Below, piece by piece: positions 1 to 9,327 of a stretch of DNA of 44,130 bases. This stretch comes from an uncultured Peptostreptococcaceae bacterium (lineage in GTDB: Bacteria; Bacillota; Clostridia; Peptostreptococcales; Anaerovoracaceae), in assembly GCA_910588185.1 (NCBI GenBank), contig CAJUQR010000010.1, positions 1 through 44,130 of the forward strand, in the 5' to 3' direction. Every line of letters starts with the position of its first letter. Position 1 is the stretch's first letter. A program made the translations under genes and the position numbers. The notes below the pieces were generated by a model, which worked only from the letters and a program-made list of their open reading frames with translations, was not told where the DNA came from and did not search any database.

Positions 1-119
1 GATTGCCGCTTTTCGCACTTTGTTAAAAAGGCTTTAGCCTATTGGTACAGCTTCTAATATGTATAAGTTTTTTTATATTTATGGTGTAAATAAATTATAA
101 AAGCGAAGGAGTGCTAACA

Positions 120-3100
120 ATGAAGAAAAAAGTCTTATCATGCTTTTTAATTATGGCGATGTTGATTTCACTCATGCCAATTGTTTCACCTAAAGTATCA
201 GCAAACGAAGATAAGCCTGATGTTTCTAAGGAATATGTTCCTCCTAAATATGAAGAGGGCAAAATCAACGTTAACGGATATTATACGGTAGGGAATGACG
301 GACAGCTGATGGCTGATATTGAGTGGACATACCCTTATAGGAATCCACTGACAGATTCCGGTGTGGACCCGTCAAGACCGTATCGTTATAAAATGTGGCA
401 GGCTAAAAAGCTTAATGATGGAAGCTGGAGTGAGTGGGATACCAGATCTCCGGTGGATGTAGATAAAGCTGATGGACGTGTACGTGTACTCAACGTTGCG
501 CCTAATTCTGCTTCAACAGCATACCTTAGGAATTGGATGAATATGGCGGCTGAAGACTATGATGGAAGCTCTACTACTGTAGGACGTGGAATCATTAAGG
601 TGTATCCTGTTGTGATAAGTGATTATAATAAGCCTGGAGAAGCGGAAAGAATATTAAAAACTGACCCGGATACAGGCGAGCTTACTAATTCTTATCAGTA
701 TAGTGTTATAATGTTTGGAACATATGATGCTAATGACAGCATGGACTTGACCGCAGATTCACAAAAAGCGACTGAGGACTTTTCAGAAGCGGGCGGAGGT
801 TTGATGTTTGGTCATGATACTTTGACAGGCTGGACAGGCGGCGTAGGAGTTCGTACATATTTTTCACGTTTTGCGCAGCCTGATTATCTTGATATTACTA
901 TGAGAGACGAAGCAACTACGCTTCTTTCTACTTATGTTAAAGTTGTGGATACTGGCTTCTTGACAAGCCGTCCGTGGAATTTGGAAGGTAAAACACTTAC
1001 TATTCCTCAGACACATATGCTTGGACAGAAAGTTACTAGCAGCAATGCATCAAGAGTTTGGATGCAGTTTTCAAATGCTGCAGGAGTTCCCCTTGGAACG
1101 TCAGTTGATGCCGCTAATCAAACAGGTGCAGAAATTGATAACTATTATTTGGTTACTAATGGCTCCAACGCTATGATACAGACAGGTCATACAAGCGGCG
1201 CCGCAACTGAAGATGAGGCCAAGGTATTTGCGAACACGTTAATATATTTGGCTCAGTCGACTACTACTACAACTGCAAGGGATTCTTCATTTATAGATGA
1301 AGCTGCTCCTACTAATCCTGAGGGCAAAGTGGCTTCCATTGTTCCGACAGAAGATCTTACTCATTATAATGCGACAGTAGAGCTTACAGGATCTGAAGAC
1401 AGAGGAACAGAATATGCATATAAGATTCAGGCAATTCCTCAGACTACTCTTGATGATATGAGTAATTATAAGGAAATCTGGTCTACAAAGGCTACTAATC
1501 CTGAAGATGATTCTGTATTTAGAAATACAGCTACATCAGGATTAAAAGGATATTATGTGAAAGCTGTAAATACCAACAGCACAGCAGAAACTGCAGATTC
1601 TCGTACAGCTCTTGCTAATCTTTTGCCCGGAACAGGTGATGTTCTTAGCTACGAAGCTAAAAACTTAACACCTGGCGTTACATATTATGTACATGCTTAT
1701 GCAGTTGACTGGGCAGGTAATTTAAGTGGAGATTTGTTATTGCCTATAAGTGTAAGCGCACGTACAGCTACATTCCATAACAATGATGGAACTGATGATG
1801 AGACTAAGACTCTTTTAACCAGTATAGATACATTATCATCCATGCCTGGAGATTTGAGCCGCGAAGGTTATAAATTCCTTGGATGGTATGAGAATGAAGA
1901 AGGAAAAGGCGATAGAGTTACAAGCGAAACTACTTTTGACGAAGCGACTTATGGCGATGAAATCGACCTTTATGCAAAATGGGTTAAAATTTATCCTGTA
2001 ACAATAGGACAGCGCGGCGAAGGAAGTGTTACGATTTCTGGAACTGAAGACGAAGAAAGTCCGTTCCAGGAGGGCAGTGACGTTACTGTAAATTATTCTG
2101 CTGCAAAGGGTTATAAGGTGTCCGGAGTATGGCTGGACGATGTATTCTATAAGCCTGATAAGAGCGGAAAGCTGGTAATTGATAATATTCATGAAGAACA
2201 TTATGTTTTGGTAGAGTTTATATCTGACGAAGAAGATTCCGATTACACAGGCAATGAAGTTTATTATAGCGTAGATACAAAACTTAGCGGCGGCGGTGCT
2301 AAAAGTAAAATAACACCAAGCGTGCGGCTGATTAAGAATGATGCCAGGACGAAAAACTATACTGTAAGCTGGGATGTTGCAGACGGATACCAGGTAAAAG
2401 GTGTAAAAGTAGACGGCATAGTGCGTGAAGATTTACTTAAAAATGATAAGGTAGTATTTTCAAAGGTTGCACAAAATCACAGCGTAGAAGTAGAGATCGT
2501 TAAAGAAGAAAGTGTAACCAAAGAAGATAAATATAATGTAATAACCAAACTTGTAGGAGGACCTGGCTCTATAACACCGTCTTCTGAGGTAAAGGCCGGA
2601 TCAGACTATAATATAAATGCTTCTGTATCTGATTCAAAGAATTATGAAATAAAGTCAATAGTCGTACATGACAGCGAAGGAAATGTTGTAAATAAGTTTG
2701 CAACTAATAGCACTGCAACATCTGCCGGTGCATCATTGACAGGAATAGATCAGGATTATGAAGTTATAGTAACTCTTGCATCAAAACAACAAGCAGGTAC
2801 TGTAGTGATTCCTGAAAAAGATTTATTAAGGATTAACACTTCTATAATTGGTGAAGGAAATATTACAGAATCAAAGATATTACAGCGAGGAGATGACAGC
2901 TCTGTAGAATGGTCTGCTGCTGAGGGATGGCATGTTCGAGAAATCATCATAGATGGTGACAGAATTTATTATCCTGAGAGAAAAGAGGAAACCGCAATAA
3001 GTCTTATGAGTCTTGATATGGCTGGAGATGAAGGTGATTATCTGTTTGAACAAATTGAAAAAGACCATTCAGTTCAGGTAATTCTTGAAAAGGATACAGA

Positions 3101-3986
3101 AGAGAAAAAGGATGGAGTTTTCTCTGTACAGACATTTATATTGGGTGATGCAAACGCTACTATTACAGCAGGAAATAATGCTCTTGAAGAGGGAGAAGAT
3201 TATCCTGTAAGCTGGAGCGTAACAAAAGATTATACAGTTACAGATGTGCTCATCAATGGCATTTCACATCCTGAACTTCTAAACGCAAATAAATATAATA
3301 TTTCTTCAATTAGTGAAGATTATATTATAGAGGTAGTAGTAAAAAGAGTATTGAATATCGATACAAATGATGACGGCAAGCCGGATGTGAACATCGATAC
3401 AGACGGAGATGGTAAACCGGATGTAAATGTTGATACAGATGGAGATGGTAAACCAGATATAAATGTCGATACAGATGGAGACGGCAAACCGGATGTAAAT
3501 ATTGATACAGACGGAGATGATAAGCCGGATATAAATATCGATACAGACGGAGACGGCAAACCGGATGTAAATATTGATACAGATGGAGATGGCAAGCCAG
3601 ATGTAAATGTCGATACAGACGGAGATGATAAGCCTGATGTAAATATCGATACAGATGGAGACGGTAAGCCAGATATAAATATTGACACCAACGGAGATGG
3701 TAAGCCAAATATAAACATCGATACAGATGGAGACGGCAAAGCTAACTTGAATGTTGACGTTGATGGTGATGGAAGACCTGATGTAAATATAGATATCAAC
3801 GGTGATGGAATTGCAGATATAAACATCGATGCAGACGGTGATGGTATACCTGACGCTATACAATTCGATGGGCCAAAGACATCAGATGGAATTGCATCCG
3901 TAATGTGGATGGCTATTATGGCTATGATTGCTTCTGCGGCATTTATGGTATTGTTGACGGTTAGATATAATTATAAGAAAAGGTAG
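120..3986 (+). CDS. Large secreted surface protein with InlB repeat and Asp-rich repeats
   Basis: Start ATG 120 is chosen over GTG 111 because AAGGAG (106-111) sits 8 nt before the ATG. The product is 1288 aa. Residues 1-29 form a signal peptide (MKKK, hydrophobic core, VSA cleavage region). The N-terminal ~540 residues are not a family I recognise. Residues ~549-622 are an InlB B-repeat (Listeria-Bacteroides type, GWYENEEGKGD...LYAKW). About five degenerate beta-rich modules of 75-90 residues follow to ~1078. Next come fourteen 12-residue Asp-rich units (NIDTDGDGKPDV type). The C-terminus has PKTSD, a hydrophobic segment and the basic tail NYKKR, which resembles a sortase sorting signal with Ser in place of Gly. 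Inferred role: extracellular, cell-wall-attached, possibly calcium-stabilised adhesin or matrix protein. Monocistronic, with a terminator 15 nt after the stop. Confidence 0.85.
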   Translation: MKKKVLSCFLIMAMLISLMPIVSPKVSANEDKPDVSKEYVPPKYEEGKINVNGYYTVGNDGQLMADIEWTYPYRNPLTDSGVDPSRPYRYKMWQAKKLNDGSWSEWDTRSPVDVDKADGRVRVLNVAPNSASTAYLRNWMNMAAEDYDGSSTTVGRGIIKVYPVVISDYNKPGEAERILKTDPDTGELTNSYQYSVIMFGTYDANDSMDLTADSQKATEDFSEAGGGLMFGHDTLTGWTGGVGVRTYFSRFAQPDYLDITMRDEATTLLSTYVKVVDTGFLTSRPWNLEGKTLTIPQTHMLGQKVTSSNASRVWMQFSNAAGVPLGTSVDAANQTGAEIDNYYLVTNGSNAMIQTGHTSGAATEDEAKVFANTLIYLAQSTTTTTARDSSFIDEAAPTNPEGKVASIVPTEDLTHYNATVELTGSEDRGTEYAYKIQAIPQTTLDDMSNYKEIWSTKATNPEDDSVFRNTATSGLKGYYVKAVNTNSTAETADSRTALANLLPGTGDVLSYEAKNLTPGVTYYVHAYAVDWAGNLSGDLLLPISVSARTATFHNNDGTDDETKTLLTSIDTLSSMPGDLSREGYKFLGWYENEEGKGDRVTSETTFDEATYGDEIDLYAKWVKIYPVTIGQRGEGSVTISGTEDEESPFQEGSDVTVNYSAAKGYKVSGVWLDDVFYKPDKSGKLVIDNIHEEHYVLVEFISDEEDSDYTGNEVYYSVDTKLSGGGAKSKITPSVRLIKNDARTKNYTVSWDVADGYQVKGVKVDGIVREDLLKNDKVVFSKVAQNHSVEVEIVKEESVTKEDKYNVITKLVGGPGSITPSSEVKAGSDYNINASVSDSKNYEIKSIVVHDSEGNVVNKFATNSTATSAGASLTGIDQDYEVIVTLASKQQAGTVVIPEKDLLRINTSIIGEGNITESKILQRGDDSSVEWSAAEGWHVREIIIDGDRIYYPERKEETAISLMSLDMAGDEGDYLFEQIEKDHSVQVILEKDTEEKKDGVFSVQTFILGDANATITAGNNALEEGEDYPVSWSVTKDYTVTDVLINGISHPELLNANKYNISSISEDYIIEVVVKRVLNIDTNDDGKPDVNIDTDGDGKPDVNVDTDGDGKPDINVDTDGDGKPDVNIDTDGDDKPDINIDTDGDGKPDVNIDTDGDGKPDVNVDTDGDDKPDVNIDTDGDGKPDINIDTNGDGKPNINIDTDGDGKANLNVDVDGDGRPDVNIDINGDGIADINIDADGDGIPDAIQFDGPKTSDGIASVMWMAIMAMIASAAFMVLLTVRYNYKKR
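3354..3857 (+). repeat. Fourteen tandem 36-bp repeats encoding Asp-rich 12-mers
   Basis: Fourteen in-frame units of 36 bp encode N-(I/V)-D-x-(D/N)-(G/D)-D-(G/D)-x-(P/A)-(D/N)-x. The core DxDxDG resembles calcium-binding loops such as thrombospondin type-3 repeats. The first and last units diverge most, and the central ones are nearly identical, as expected for a tract that grows and shrinks by recombination. The tract creates long antisense open frames that are not genes. Confidence 0.95.
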
Positions 3987-4001
3987 ACAAGTTGATTAAT
4001 T

Positions 4002-4039
4002 AAAAAATCCTGTGAACTTATATGTGCACAGGATTTTTT
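4002..4039. terminator. Bidirectional rho-independent terminator
   Basis: A perfect 13-bp stem (AAAAAATCCTGTG 4002-4014 with CACAGGATTTTTT 4027-4039) and a 12-nt loop have A/T tails on both sides. It lies between two convergent genes, so it can serve both. Confidence 0.9.
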
Positions 4040-4048
4040 ATGTATTGA

Positions 4049-5122
4049 TTATTTTAACACGAAGTTCATATATACTGGATTATGGTCAGAACATTGGAAT
4101 TGCAAGTCTCTTACATTGGATTTTATACATTTGACATTGTCGCTGATTATGAATCCGTCAACTGTAAGCTGAAAATTAGTTTCAGAGTTCCAAGGTCTGT
4201 CAGCATTGCGACAGCTTGGAATAGGTTCAGATTCGCTGTAAGGAGCTATGACAGTGATTCCATCAGGTACTTTATCATAGGCAAATGGTTTTGCCCAACT
4301 GTAGTCGTCTCCTGATATTCCAAAGATTTGAGACGAAGTTCCAAGCAAATCTTTGTTGAAATCACCTCCGCATATTACATAATTACCTTTTTCATATTCT
4401 TTTAGAATGTCCTCATAAAGCATGGACATCTGATTATCGGCAATTGTAGGGTCTGTAGTGTAAGCGGAAAGGTGGAAGTTTATCAAAACCAGCTCTTTAC
4501 CGTTATCTGTAGGTATGCGATTTATGACATAGCATCTATCCAAGTCGAGAAATTTAGCAAAACCATCTTGGATAGGCAGACTTCTTCTAAGCGAGGAGGA
4601 TATTGTGTAATTTGACATAGTAACCAGTCCGGCTTCAGATTTTCCGTGGGGTTCTAATATGGGATAAAACAGAAACGGAGAATCGTAGTTCTGAGCATAG
4701 ACTACAGACATTTTATCAAATGGATTTGTTATTATATTGTACTCATTGATATGATAAGATCTGTCAGCGTTTACATCGACCTCTTGAACCAGATAAAAAT
4801 CTGAATTAAATGATTTTAAATCTGAAGTAATTTTATCCATAGTATCAGAAACTATTTCTTCAGAAAAGCCACGAGAATATTTTCCTCCATCCATGAAAAA
4901 GGAAAACTCATCTGTATATGCTCCGAAACCTATATTCCATGATGTTATTGAAAGCTCTTCTCCTGTGGGTGCTTCTTTGACAGTTGCTGATGCGTTTTGA
5001 GGAGTCAATTCCAGATTATCGTCAAGCCTGTAATAGTCTATAAATACATAAGCGACGTAGGCTAAAATTATAATTATTATTGCACATATTACAAGTGCAA
5101 AGACTTTTAAAGCTTTTTTCAT
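4049..5122 (-). CDS. Membrane-anchored endonuclease/exonuclease/phosphatase family protein
   Basis: The 357-aa product has one N-terminal membrane segment (residues ~7-27) followed by an extracytoplasmic EEP-fold domain. Motifs of the DNase I-like fold are visible: SWNIGFGAY, YLVQEVD (metal-binding Glu), INFHLSAYTTD, GGDFNKD and the terminal SDHNPV (catalytic Asp-His). Related proteins cleave phosphodiesters or phosphomonoesters in nucleic acids, inositol phosphates or lipids; the substrate here cannot be told. AAAGGA lies 9 nt before the ATG, and a sigma-A promoter lies immediately upstream. It is a single gene convergent with the surface-protein gene. Confidence 0.85.
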   Translation of the reverse strand: MKKALKVFALVICAIIIIILAYVAYVFIDYYRLDDNLELTPQNASATVKEAPTGEELSITSWNIGFGAYTDEFSFFMDGGKYSRGFSEEIVSDTMDKITSDLKSFNSDFYLVQEVDVNADRSYHINEYNIITNPFDKMSVVYAQNYDSPFLFYPILEPHGKSEAGLVTMSNYTISSSLRRSLPIQDGFAKFLDLDRCYVINRIPTDNGKELVLINFHLSAYTTDPTIADNQMSMLYEDILKEYEKGNYVICGGDFNKDLLGTSSQIFGISGDDYSWAKPFAYDKVPDGITVIAPYSESEPIPSCRNADRPWNSETNFQLTVDGFIISDNVKCIKSNVRDLQFQCSDHNPVYMNFVLK

Positions 5123-5145
5123 AATATAGTCCTTTCTTTTGTTGT

Positions 5146-5175
5146 ATTATACAAATTCTTTTTATATTTTGTCAA
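5146..5175 (-). promoter_or_regulatory. Sigma-A promoter of the EEP-family gene
   Basis: On the minus strand TTGACA (5170-5175) is followed after 18 nt by TATAAT (5146-5151), about 24 nt upstream of the start codon. Confidence 0.8.
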
Positions 5176-5194
5176 CTAAACCAAGAGGGAGCAA

Positions 5195-5414
5195 TTATGG
5201 TATAATAACCTCACGGCGCTAGCAAAATCAAAGCTTTTGGCGCCTGAGAGAACATTGAATCATAATTTCTGTGCTGAAAGCACAGGCAGCTACCGCTGTT
5301 GCGGCATTTATGCCGCAATTATGGTATAATGAACGCACGACTATATTTACGGCGTTGCCGCATGGAAGCGTTCATTGAATCATATCAATATATCCTTGTA
5401 GCTATGGTACAATA
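5195..5414 (+). repeat. Modular hairpin repeat element, copy A
   Basis: This is a ~220-bp non-coding element made of successive stem-loops. They include GGCGC/GCGCC arms, CTGTGCT-GAA-AGCACAG, TTGCGGCA-TTTA-TGCCGCAA, and TGAACGC/GCGTTCA arms enclosing CGGC-GTT-GCCG. Modules open with ATGGTATAAT and close with CATTGAATCAT. A diverged copy lies in inverted orientation at 16853-17073. Stems in copy A are mostly perfect. There is no open frame, so this is a MITE-like or extragenic palindromic family. Confidence 0.85.
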
Positions 5415-5783
5415 ACCTCAGTATGGATTAAGATGGAAGATGGTTGACAAAAATTGAAATTTTTATAAAATTTTACAACTTAAAGGCATTAATGGTGTCA
5501 AAACTTGTCGAATGGGAAGAGTGTGTTGACAAAAATTAAAAAATAACATTTAAAATGTCAACAAAACTATTAAAATGTTGTAAAATTTCTTGAAAAAGTA
5601 ACAGTTTTGTCAACGCTATGACATTGGGACATGCGATTGCATACGCTATTTAATTAATTGTTGACATTTTTCAAAAGAAGAAAAAGTTTTGCCAGCACTA
5701 TAAAAAATATGGATACTATACGAAGGCAATCCGCGCTTTGCAAAAGTTTTATGCTGTGATAAAATATTAAAAAGGAGAAAAAT
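5415..5783 (+). promoter_or_regulatory. AT-rich dnaE leader with five GTTGACA/TGTCAAC motifs
   Basis: This non-coding stretch holds GTTGACA at 5443, 5525 and 5660 and its complement TGTCAAC at 5556 and 5608. The arrangement suggests an operator array or several competing -35 elements. A possible proximal promoter is TTGCCA (5689-5694) with GATACT (5712-5717), spacing 17. AAGGAG ends 7 nt before the dnaE ATG. The actual transcription start cannot be fixed by eye. Confidence 0.45.
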
Positions 5784-8700
5784 ATGGCATTTACACATTT
5801 ACACGTTCATACAGAATACAGTTTGCTAGACGGAGCCGCCAGGATAAAGGATTTGGTAAGTCATGCCAAAGAGTTAGGTATGGAGAGTCTTGCAATAACT
5901 GATCATGGAGCAATGTTCGGCGTTATAGACTTTTATAAAGAATGTAAGAAACAGGGAATCAAGCCTATAATAGGCTGCGAAGTCTATACGGCGGCAAGAA
6001 AGCTTACAGATAAAGAAGCTGATAAGGACAAGCATCAAGGGCACTTGGTTTTGCTTGCGAAAAATGAAGAAGGCTATAAAAATCTCATAAAGCTGGTTTC
6101 TATAGGTTACATAAAAGGATATTATTATAAGCCGCGTATAGATAAAGATGTTTTAAGACAGCATAGCAAAGGAATTATTGCGCTTTCTGCATGTCTTGCA
6201 GGTAATGTGCAGCAGAGACTCTTGCAGGGAAACTATGAAGGCGCCAAGGCTGAGGCCAGCGAGCTTCTTGATATATTTGGCAAAGGGAACTTTTATTTGG
6301 AGCTTCAGGATCAGGGACTTGAAGAAGAGGCAAGAATAAAGCCTCAGATGCTGCAGTTAAGCCAGGAACTTGATGTGCCTGTTGTTGCAACCAATGATGT
6401 TCATTATGTGCGCAAAAGTGATGCAGAAGCACATGATGTACTTTTGGCAATTCAGACTGCTACCAGTATAAACGATGAAAATAGAATGAGATTCCCTAAT
6501 GATGAGTTTTATCTTAAAAGTGAAGAGGAGATGCGCAAAGTTTTTGCATCTGTACCTGAAGCTATTGATAATACCCAGCTTGTAGCCGATGCGTGCAATA
6601 TGGAATTTGAATTCGGACAATATCATTTGCCCGAGTTTATATCGCCTGACGGTAAGAGCAATGAAGAATATTTGAGAGAACTGTGCTATAAAGGACTTAA
6701 GGAAAGGTACGGAAGCTCTGATAAGAGTTTGGAAGATAGGCTTGAGTACGAAATCGGTACCATCGTCTCAATGGGATATGTAGAATACTTTTTGATAGTT
6801 TGGGACTTTATAAATTATGCCAAAGAAAACGGCATAATGGTGGGACCGGGAAGAGGTTCAGCCGCAGGGTCTCTTGTTGCCTATTGTTTGAAGATAACAG
6901 ATATAGATCCTATAAGGTATAATTTAATTTTTGAAAGATTCTTAAATCCTGAACGTGTAAGTATGCCTGATATAGATATAGATTTCTGTTATGAAAGAAG
7001 ACAGGAAGTAATAGATTACGTTACGAGAAAATATGGTGAAGAGAAAGTTTGTCAGATTATAACTTTTGGTACAATGAAGGCAAAACAGGCAGTGAGAGAT
7101 GTGGGAAGAGCTTTAGATGTCAGTTATGCTGAAACAGATATGATAGCAAAAGCCATACCTTTTGACCTTCATATGACCATTGCCAAAGCGCTTGACACCA
7201 ATCCCGAACTGGCAAAAATGTATGAGGAAAATCCTAAGGCAAAACAAGTTCTCGATATGGCGCAGGCTCTTGAGGGTATGCCTCGTCATGCGTCTACCCA
7301 TGCTGCCGGTGTGGTTATTTCCAAAAAACCTATAGATGAATATGTGCCTATGTATCTGTCAGATAAAGGACCTGCAACTCAGTTTACTATGACTACTATA
7401 GAAGAATTGGGACTTCTTAAGATGGACTTTTTGGGTCTAAGGAATCTTACAGTCATAAGAGATGCGCTGGAACTGATAGAGAAAAATTATGGAGTTACCA
7501 TAGATTTTGCCAAGATGGGATATGACGATCCTAAAGTTTATGAAATGATAGCTCAGGGCAATACTCAAGGAGTATTCCAGCTTGAAAGCCAAGGCATGAC
7601 GCAATTTATGAAAAACTTGAAACCAAGTTGTTTTGAAGATATTGTCGCCGGAATTTCTCTTTACAGACCGGGACCTATGGATTCAATACCTAAATATATC
7701 GAAAATAAAAAGAATCCCGATAAAATAAAATATGTTCATCCATCTCTTGCACCGATTCTTGATGTAACTTACGGATGCCTTGTATACCAGGAACAGGTTA
7801 TGCAGATCGTGAGAGATTTGGGAGGATACAGTTATGGACGTTCTGATTTGGTTCGCCGTGCTATGTCCAAAAAAAAGATGAGTGTAATGCTTGAAGAAAA
7901 AGAATATTTCATACATGGCAAGACTGACGACCAAGGGAATGTTGAGATAGCGGGATGCGTTAGAAACGGAATACCTGAGGAAGCCGCAGAAGAAATCTTC
8001 AATGATATGGTAAGCTTTGCGGAATATGCTTTTAATAAAAGTCATGCGGCAGCTTATGCGGTGGTCGCTTACGAAACAGGATATCTTAAACTGCATTATC
8101 CGGTGGAGTTTATGGCAGCTTTGATGACCAGTGTTATGGGAGATGTAAGACAAATACCTAAGTATATAAGAAACTGTAATGAAATGGGTATTGAAGTTCT
8201 TCCTCCAAGTGTCAATAAGAGCATGAAAAAGTTCAGCGTAGAGGACGGAAAAATTCGCTTTGGTCTTATGGGCGTAAAAAATGTTGGTGAAAATGCCATA
8301 GATGCTATTATACAGGCCAGGGAAGAAAAGGGTCTTCCTAAAGATATTTTTACTTTTGTTGAACAGCTTGATATAAGTTTGGTAAATAAAAAAGCTATAG
8401 AAAGTCTTATAAGATCAGGAGCATGCGATTGCCTGAGTGAAAATAAGGCGGCTCTTTTAAGCGTATATGAGGGACTTGTAGAGTCGGCTCAAAGCGATAA
8501 CAGAAAGAACTTAGCAGGCCAGATGTCTTTGTTTGACCTCGGAGGCGCTGAGGAAGCAGCCGAGACAATGTCTCCTAAACTACCCGATATAGCTCCTTTT
8601 TCTAAGGATATATCCCTTGCTATGGAAAAAGAGCTATTAGGAGTATATATAACAGATCATCCGCTTAAGGATTATGCAGATAAAATGGAAGCTGTGGCAA

Positions 8701-9290
8701 CCATAACTTCCGAGGAGCTTAATCATGCCGGAGAAGAAGCGGAAATAGGAGAACATACAGACATTAAAGACGGAATGAAAGCCGTCATGGCTGGAATGGT
8801 CACTTCAAAAAGAACGCTTATAACTAAGAGTAACAAGATGATGGCATTTTTGGTCCTTGAAGATTTGTACGGAGTTTCGGAAGTAGTAGTATTTCCTAAT
8901 GTGTATGAAAGAGCAGCACAATATTTGCAGAGTGATTCTGTAGTTGCAGTAAGAGGTACAGTCAACTTTAAGGAAGATGAAGCGCCAAAGCTTCTCGCAG
9001 ACAGTATAGAACCGCTGGATAGTGCAGCAGAGGCAAATGCGGAACAAAAAAGCGAGACTGTGGACAAGAATAAATTGATAAAATTAAAGATACCAAGCAG
9101 CGTTGATGTAAATATTACATTAGGACAGATAAAAGAAACCCTTGAACGTCATCATGGAGATGTACAAGTGCTTATATATTTGCCGGAGGGTAAGATACTG
9201 AGAACTACAAGGGATCTTTGGGGAGAAATTACACGTCCGCTTGCAAATCAGCTGATAGCTATATTAGGGTATGAAAATGTAAAGATGTGA
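5784..9290 (+). CDS. dnaE: DNA polymerase III alpha subunit
   Basis: The 1168-aa product is full length for DnaE. The N-terminal PHP domain begins HLHVHTEYSLLDGAARI. The C-family polymerase core contains PGRGSAAGSL and the catalytic aspartates in PDIDIDF (D396, D398, D400). The helix-hairpin-helix region and a C-terminal OB fold (about residues 1000-1070) follow. DnaE extends DNA at the replication fork; in many Firmicutes it works beside PolC. AAGGAG is well spaced from ATG 5784. pfkA follows after 37 nt, a common Firmicutes arrangement. Confidence 0.98.
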   Translation: MAFTHLHVHTEYSLLDGAARIKDLVSHAKELGMESLAITDHGAMFGVIDFYKECKKQGIKPIIGCEVYTAARKLTDKEADKDKHQGHLVLLAKNEEGYKNLIKLVSIGYIKGYYYKPRIDKDVLRQHSKGIIALSACLAGNVQQRLLQGNYEGAKAEASELLDIFGKGNFYLELQDQGLEEEARIKPQMLQLSQELDVPVVATNDVHYVRKSDAEAHDVLLAIQTATSINDENRMRFPNDEFYLKSEEEMRKVFASVPEAIDNTQLVADACNMEFEFGQYHLPEFISPDGKSNEEYLRELCYKGLKERYGSSDKSLEDRLEYEIGTIVSMGYVEYFLIVWDFINYAKENGIMVGPGRGSAAGSLVAYCLKITDIDPIRYNLIFERFLNPERVSMPDIDIDFCYERRQEVIDYVTRKYGEEKVCQIITFGTMKAKQAVRDVGRALDVSYAETDMIAKAIPFDLHMTIAKALDTNPELAKMYEENPKAKQVLDMAQALEGMPRHASTHAAGVVISKKPIDEYVPMYLSDKGPATQFTMTTIEELGLLKMDFLGLRNLTVIRDALELIEKNYGVTIDFAKMGYDDPKVYEMIAQGNTQGVFQLESQGMTQFMKNLKPSCFEDIVAGISLYRPGPMDSIPKYIENKKNPDKIKYVHPSLAPILDVTYGCLVYQEQVMQIVRDLGGYSYGRSDLVRRAMSKKKMSVMLEEKEYFIHGKTDDQGNVEIAGCVRNGIPEEAAEEIFNDMVSFAEYAFNKSHAAAYAVVAYETGYLKLHYPVEFMAALMTSVMGDVRQIPKYIRNCNEMGIEVLPPSVNKSMKKFSVEDGKIRFGLMGVKNVGENAIDAIIQAREEKGLPKDIFTFVEQLDISLVNKKAIESLIRSGACDCLSENKAALLSVYEGLVESAQSDNRKNLAGQMSLFDLGGAEEAAETMSPKLPDIAPFSKDISLAMEKELLGVYITDHPLKDYADKMEAVATITSEELNHAGEEAEIGEHTDIKDGMKAVMAGMVTSKRTLITKSNKMMAFLVLEDLYGVSEVVVFPNVYERAAQYLQSDSVVAVRGTVNFKEDEAPKLLADSIEPLDSAAEANAEQKSETVDKNKLIKLKIPSSVDVNITLGQIKETLERHHGDVQVLIYLPEGKILRTTRDLWGEITRPLANQLIAILGYENVKM

Positions 9291-9327
9291 TATTGAATGG
9301 CAACCATCGATTTAGGAGGCATAGATT

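Noticed and set aside
1..119. c-di-GMP riboswitch or the end of an upstream gene before the surface protein
   Set aside because: No conserved riboswitch core is visible. An open stretch to TAA 55-57 exists, but two frames are short and open and neither has recognisable content.
3306..3863. Several long antisense open frames opposite the Asp-rich repeats
   Set aside because: They are by-products of a 36-bp repeat with no stops in other frames. They lack ribosome sites and encode only low-complexity repeats.
4082..4315. Plus-strand frame inside the EEP-family gene
   Set aside because: It lies wholly antisense to a gene with clear catalytic motifs and has no ribosome site.
5443..5666. Replication origin near dnaE
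   Set aside because: No DnaA boxes (TTATCCACA) are seen, and dnaA/dnaN are absent.
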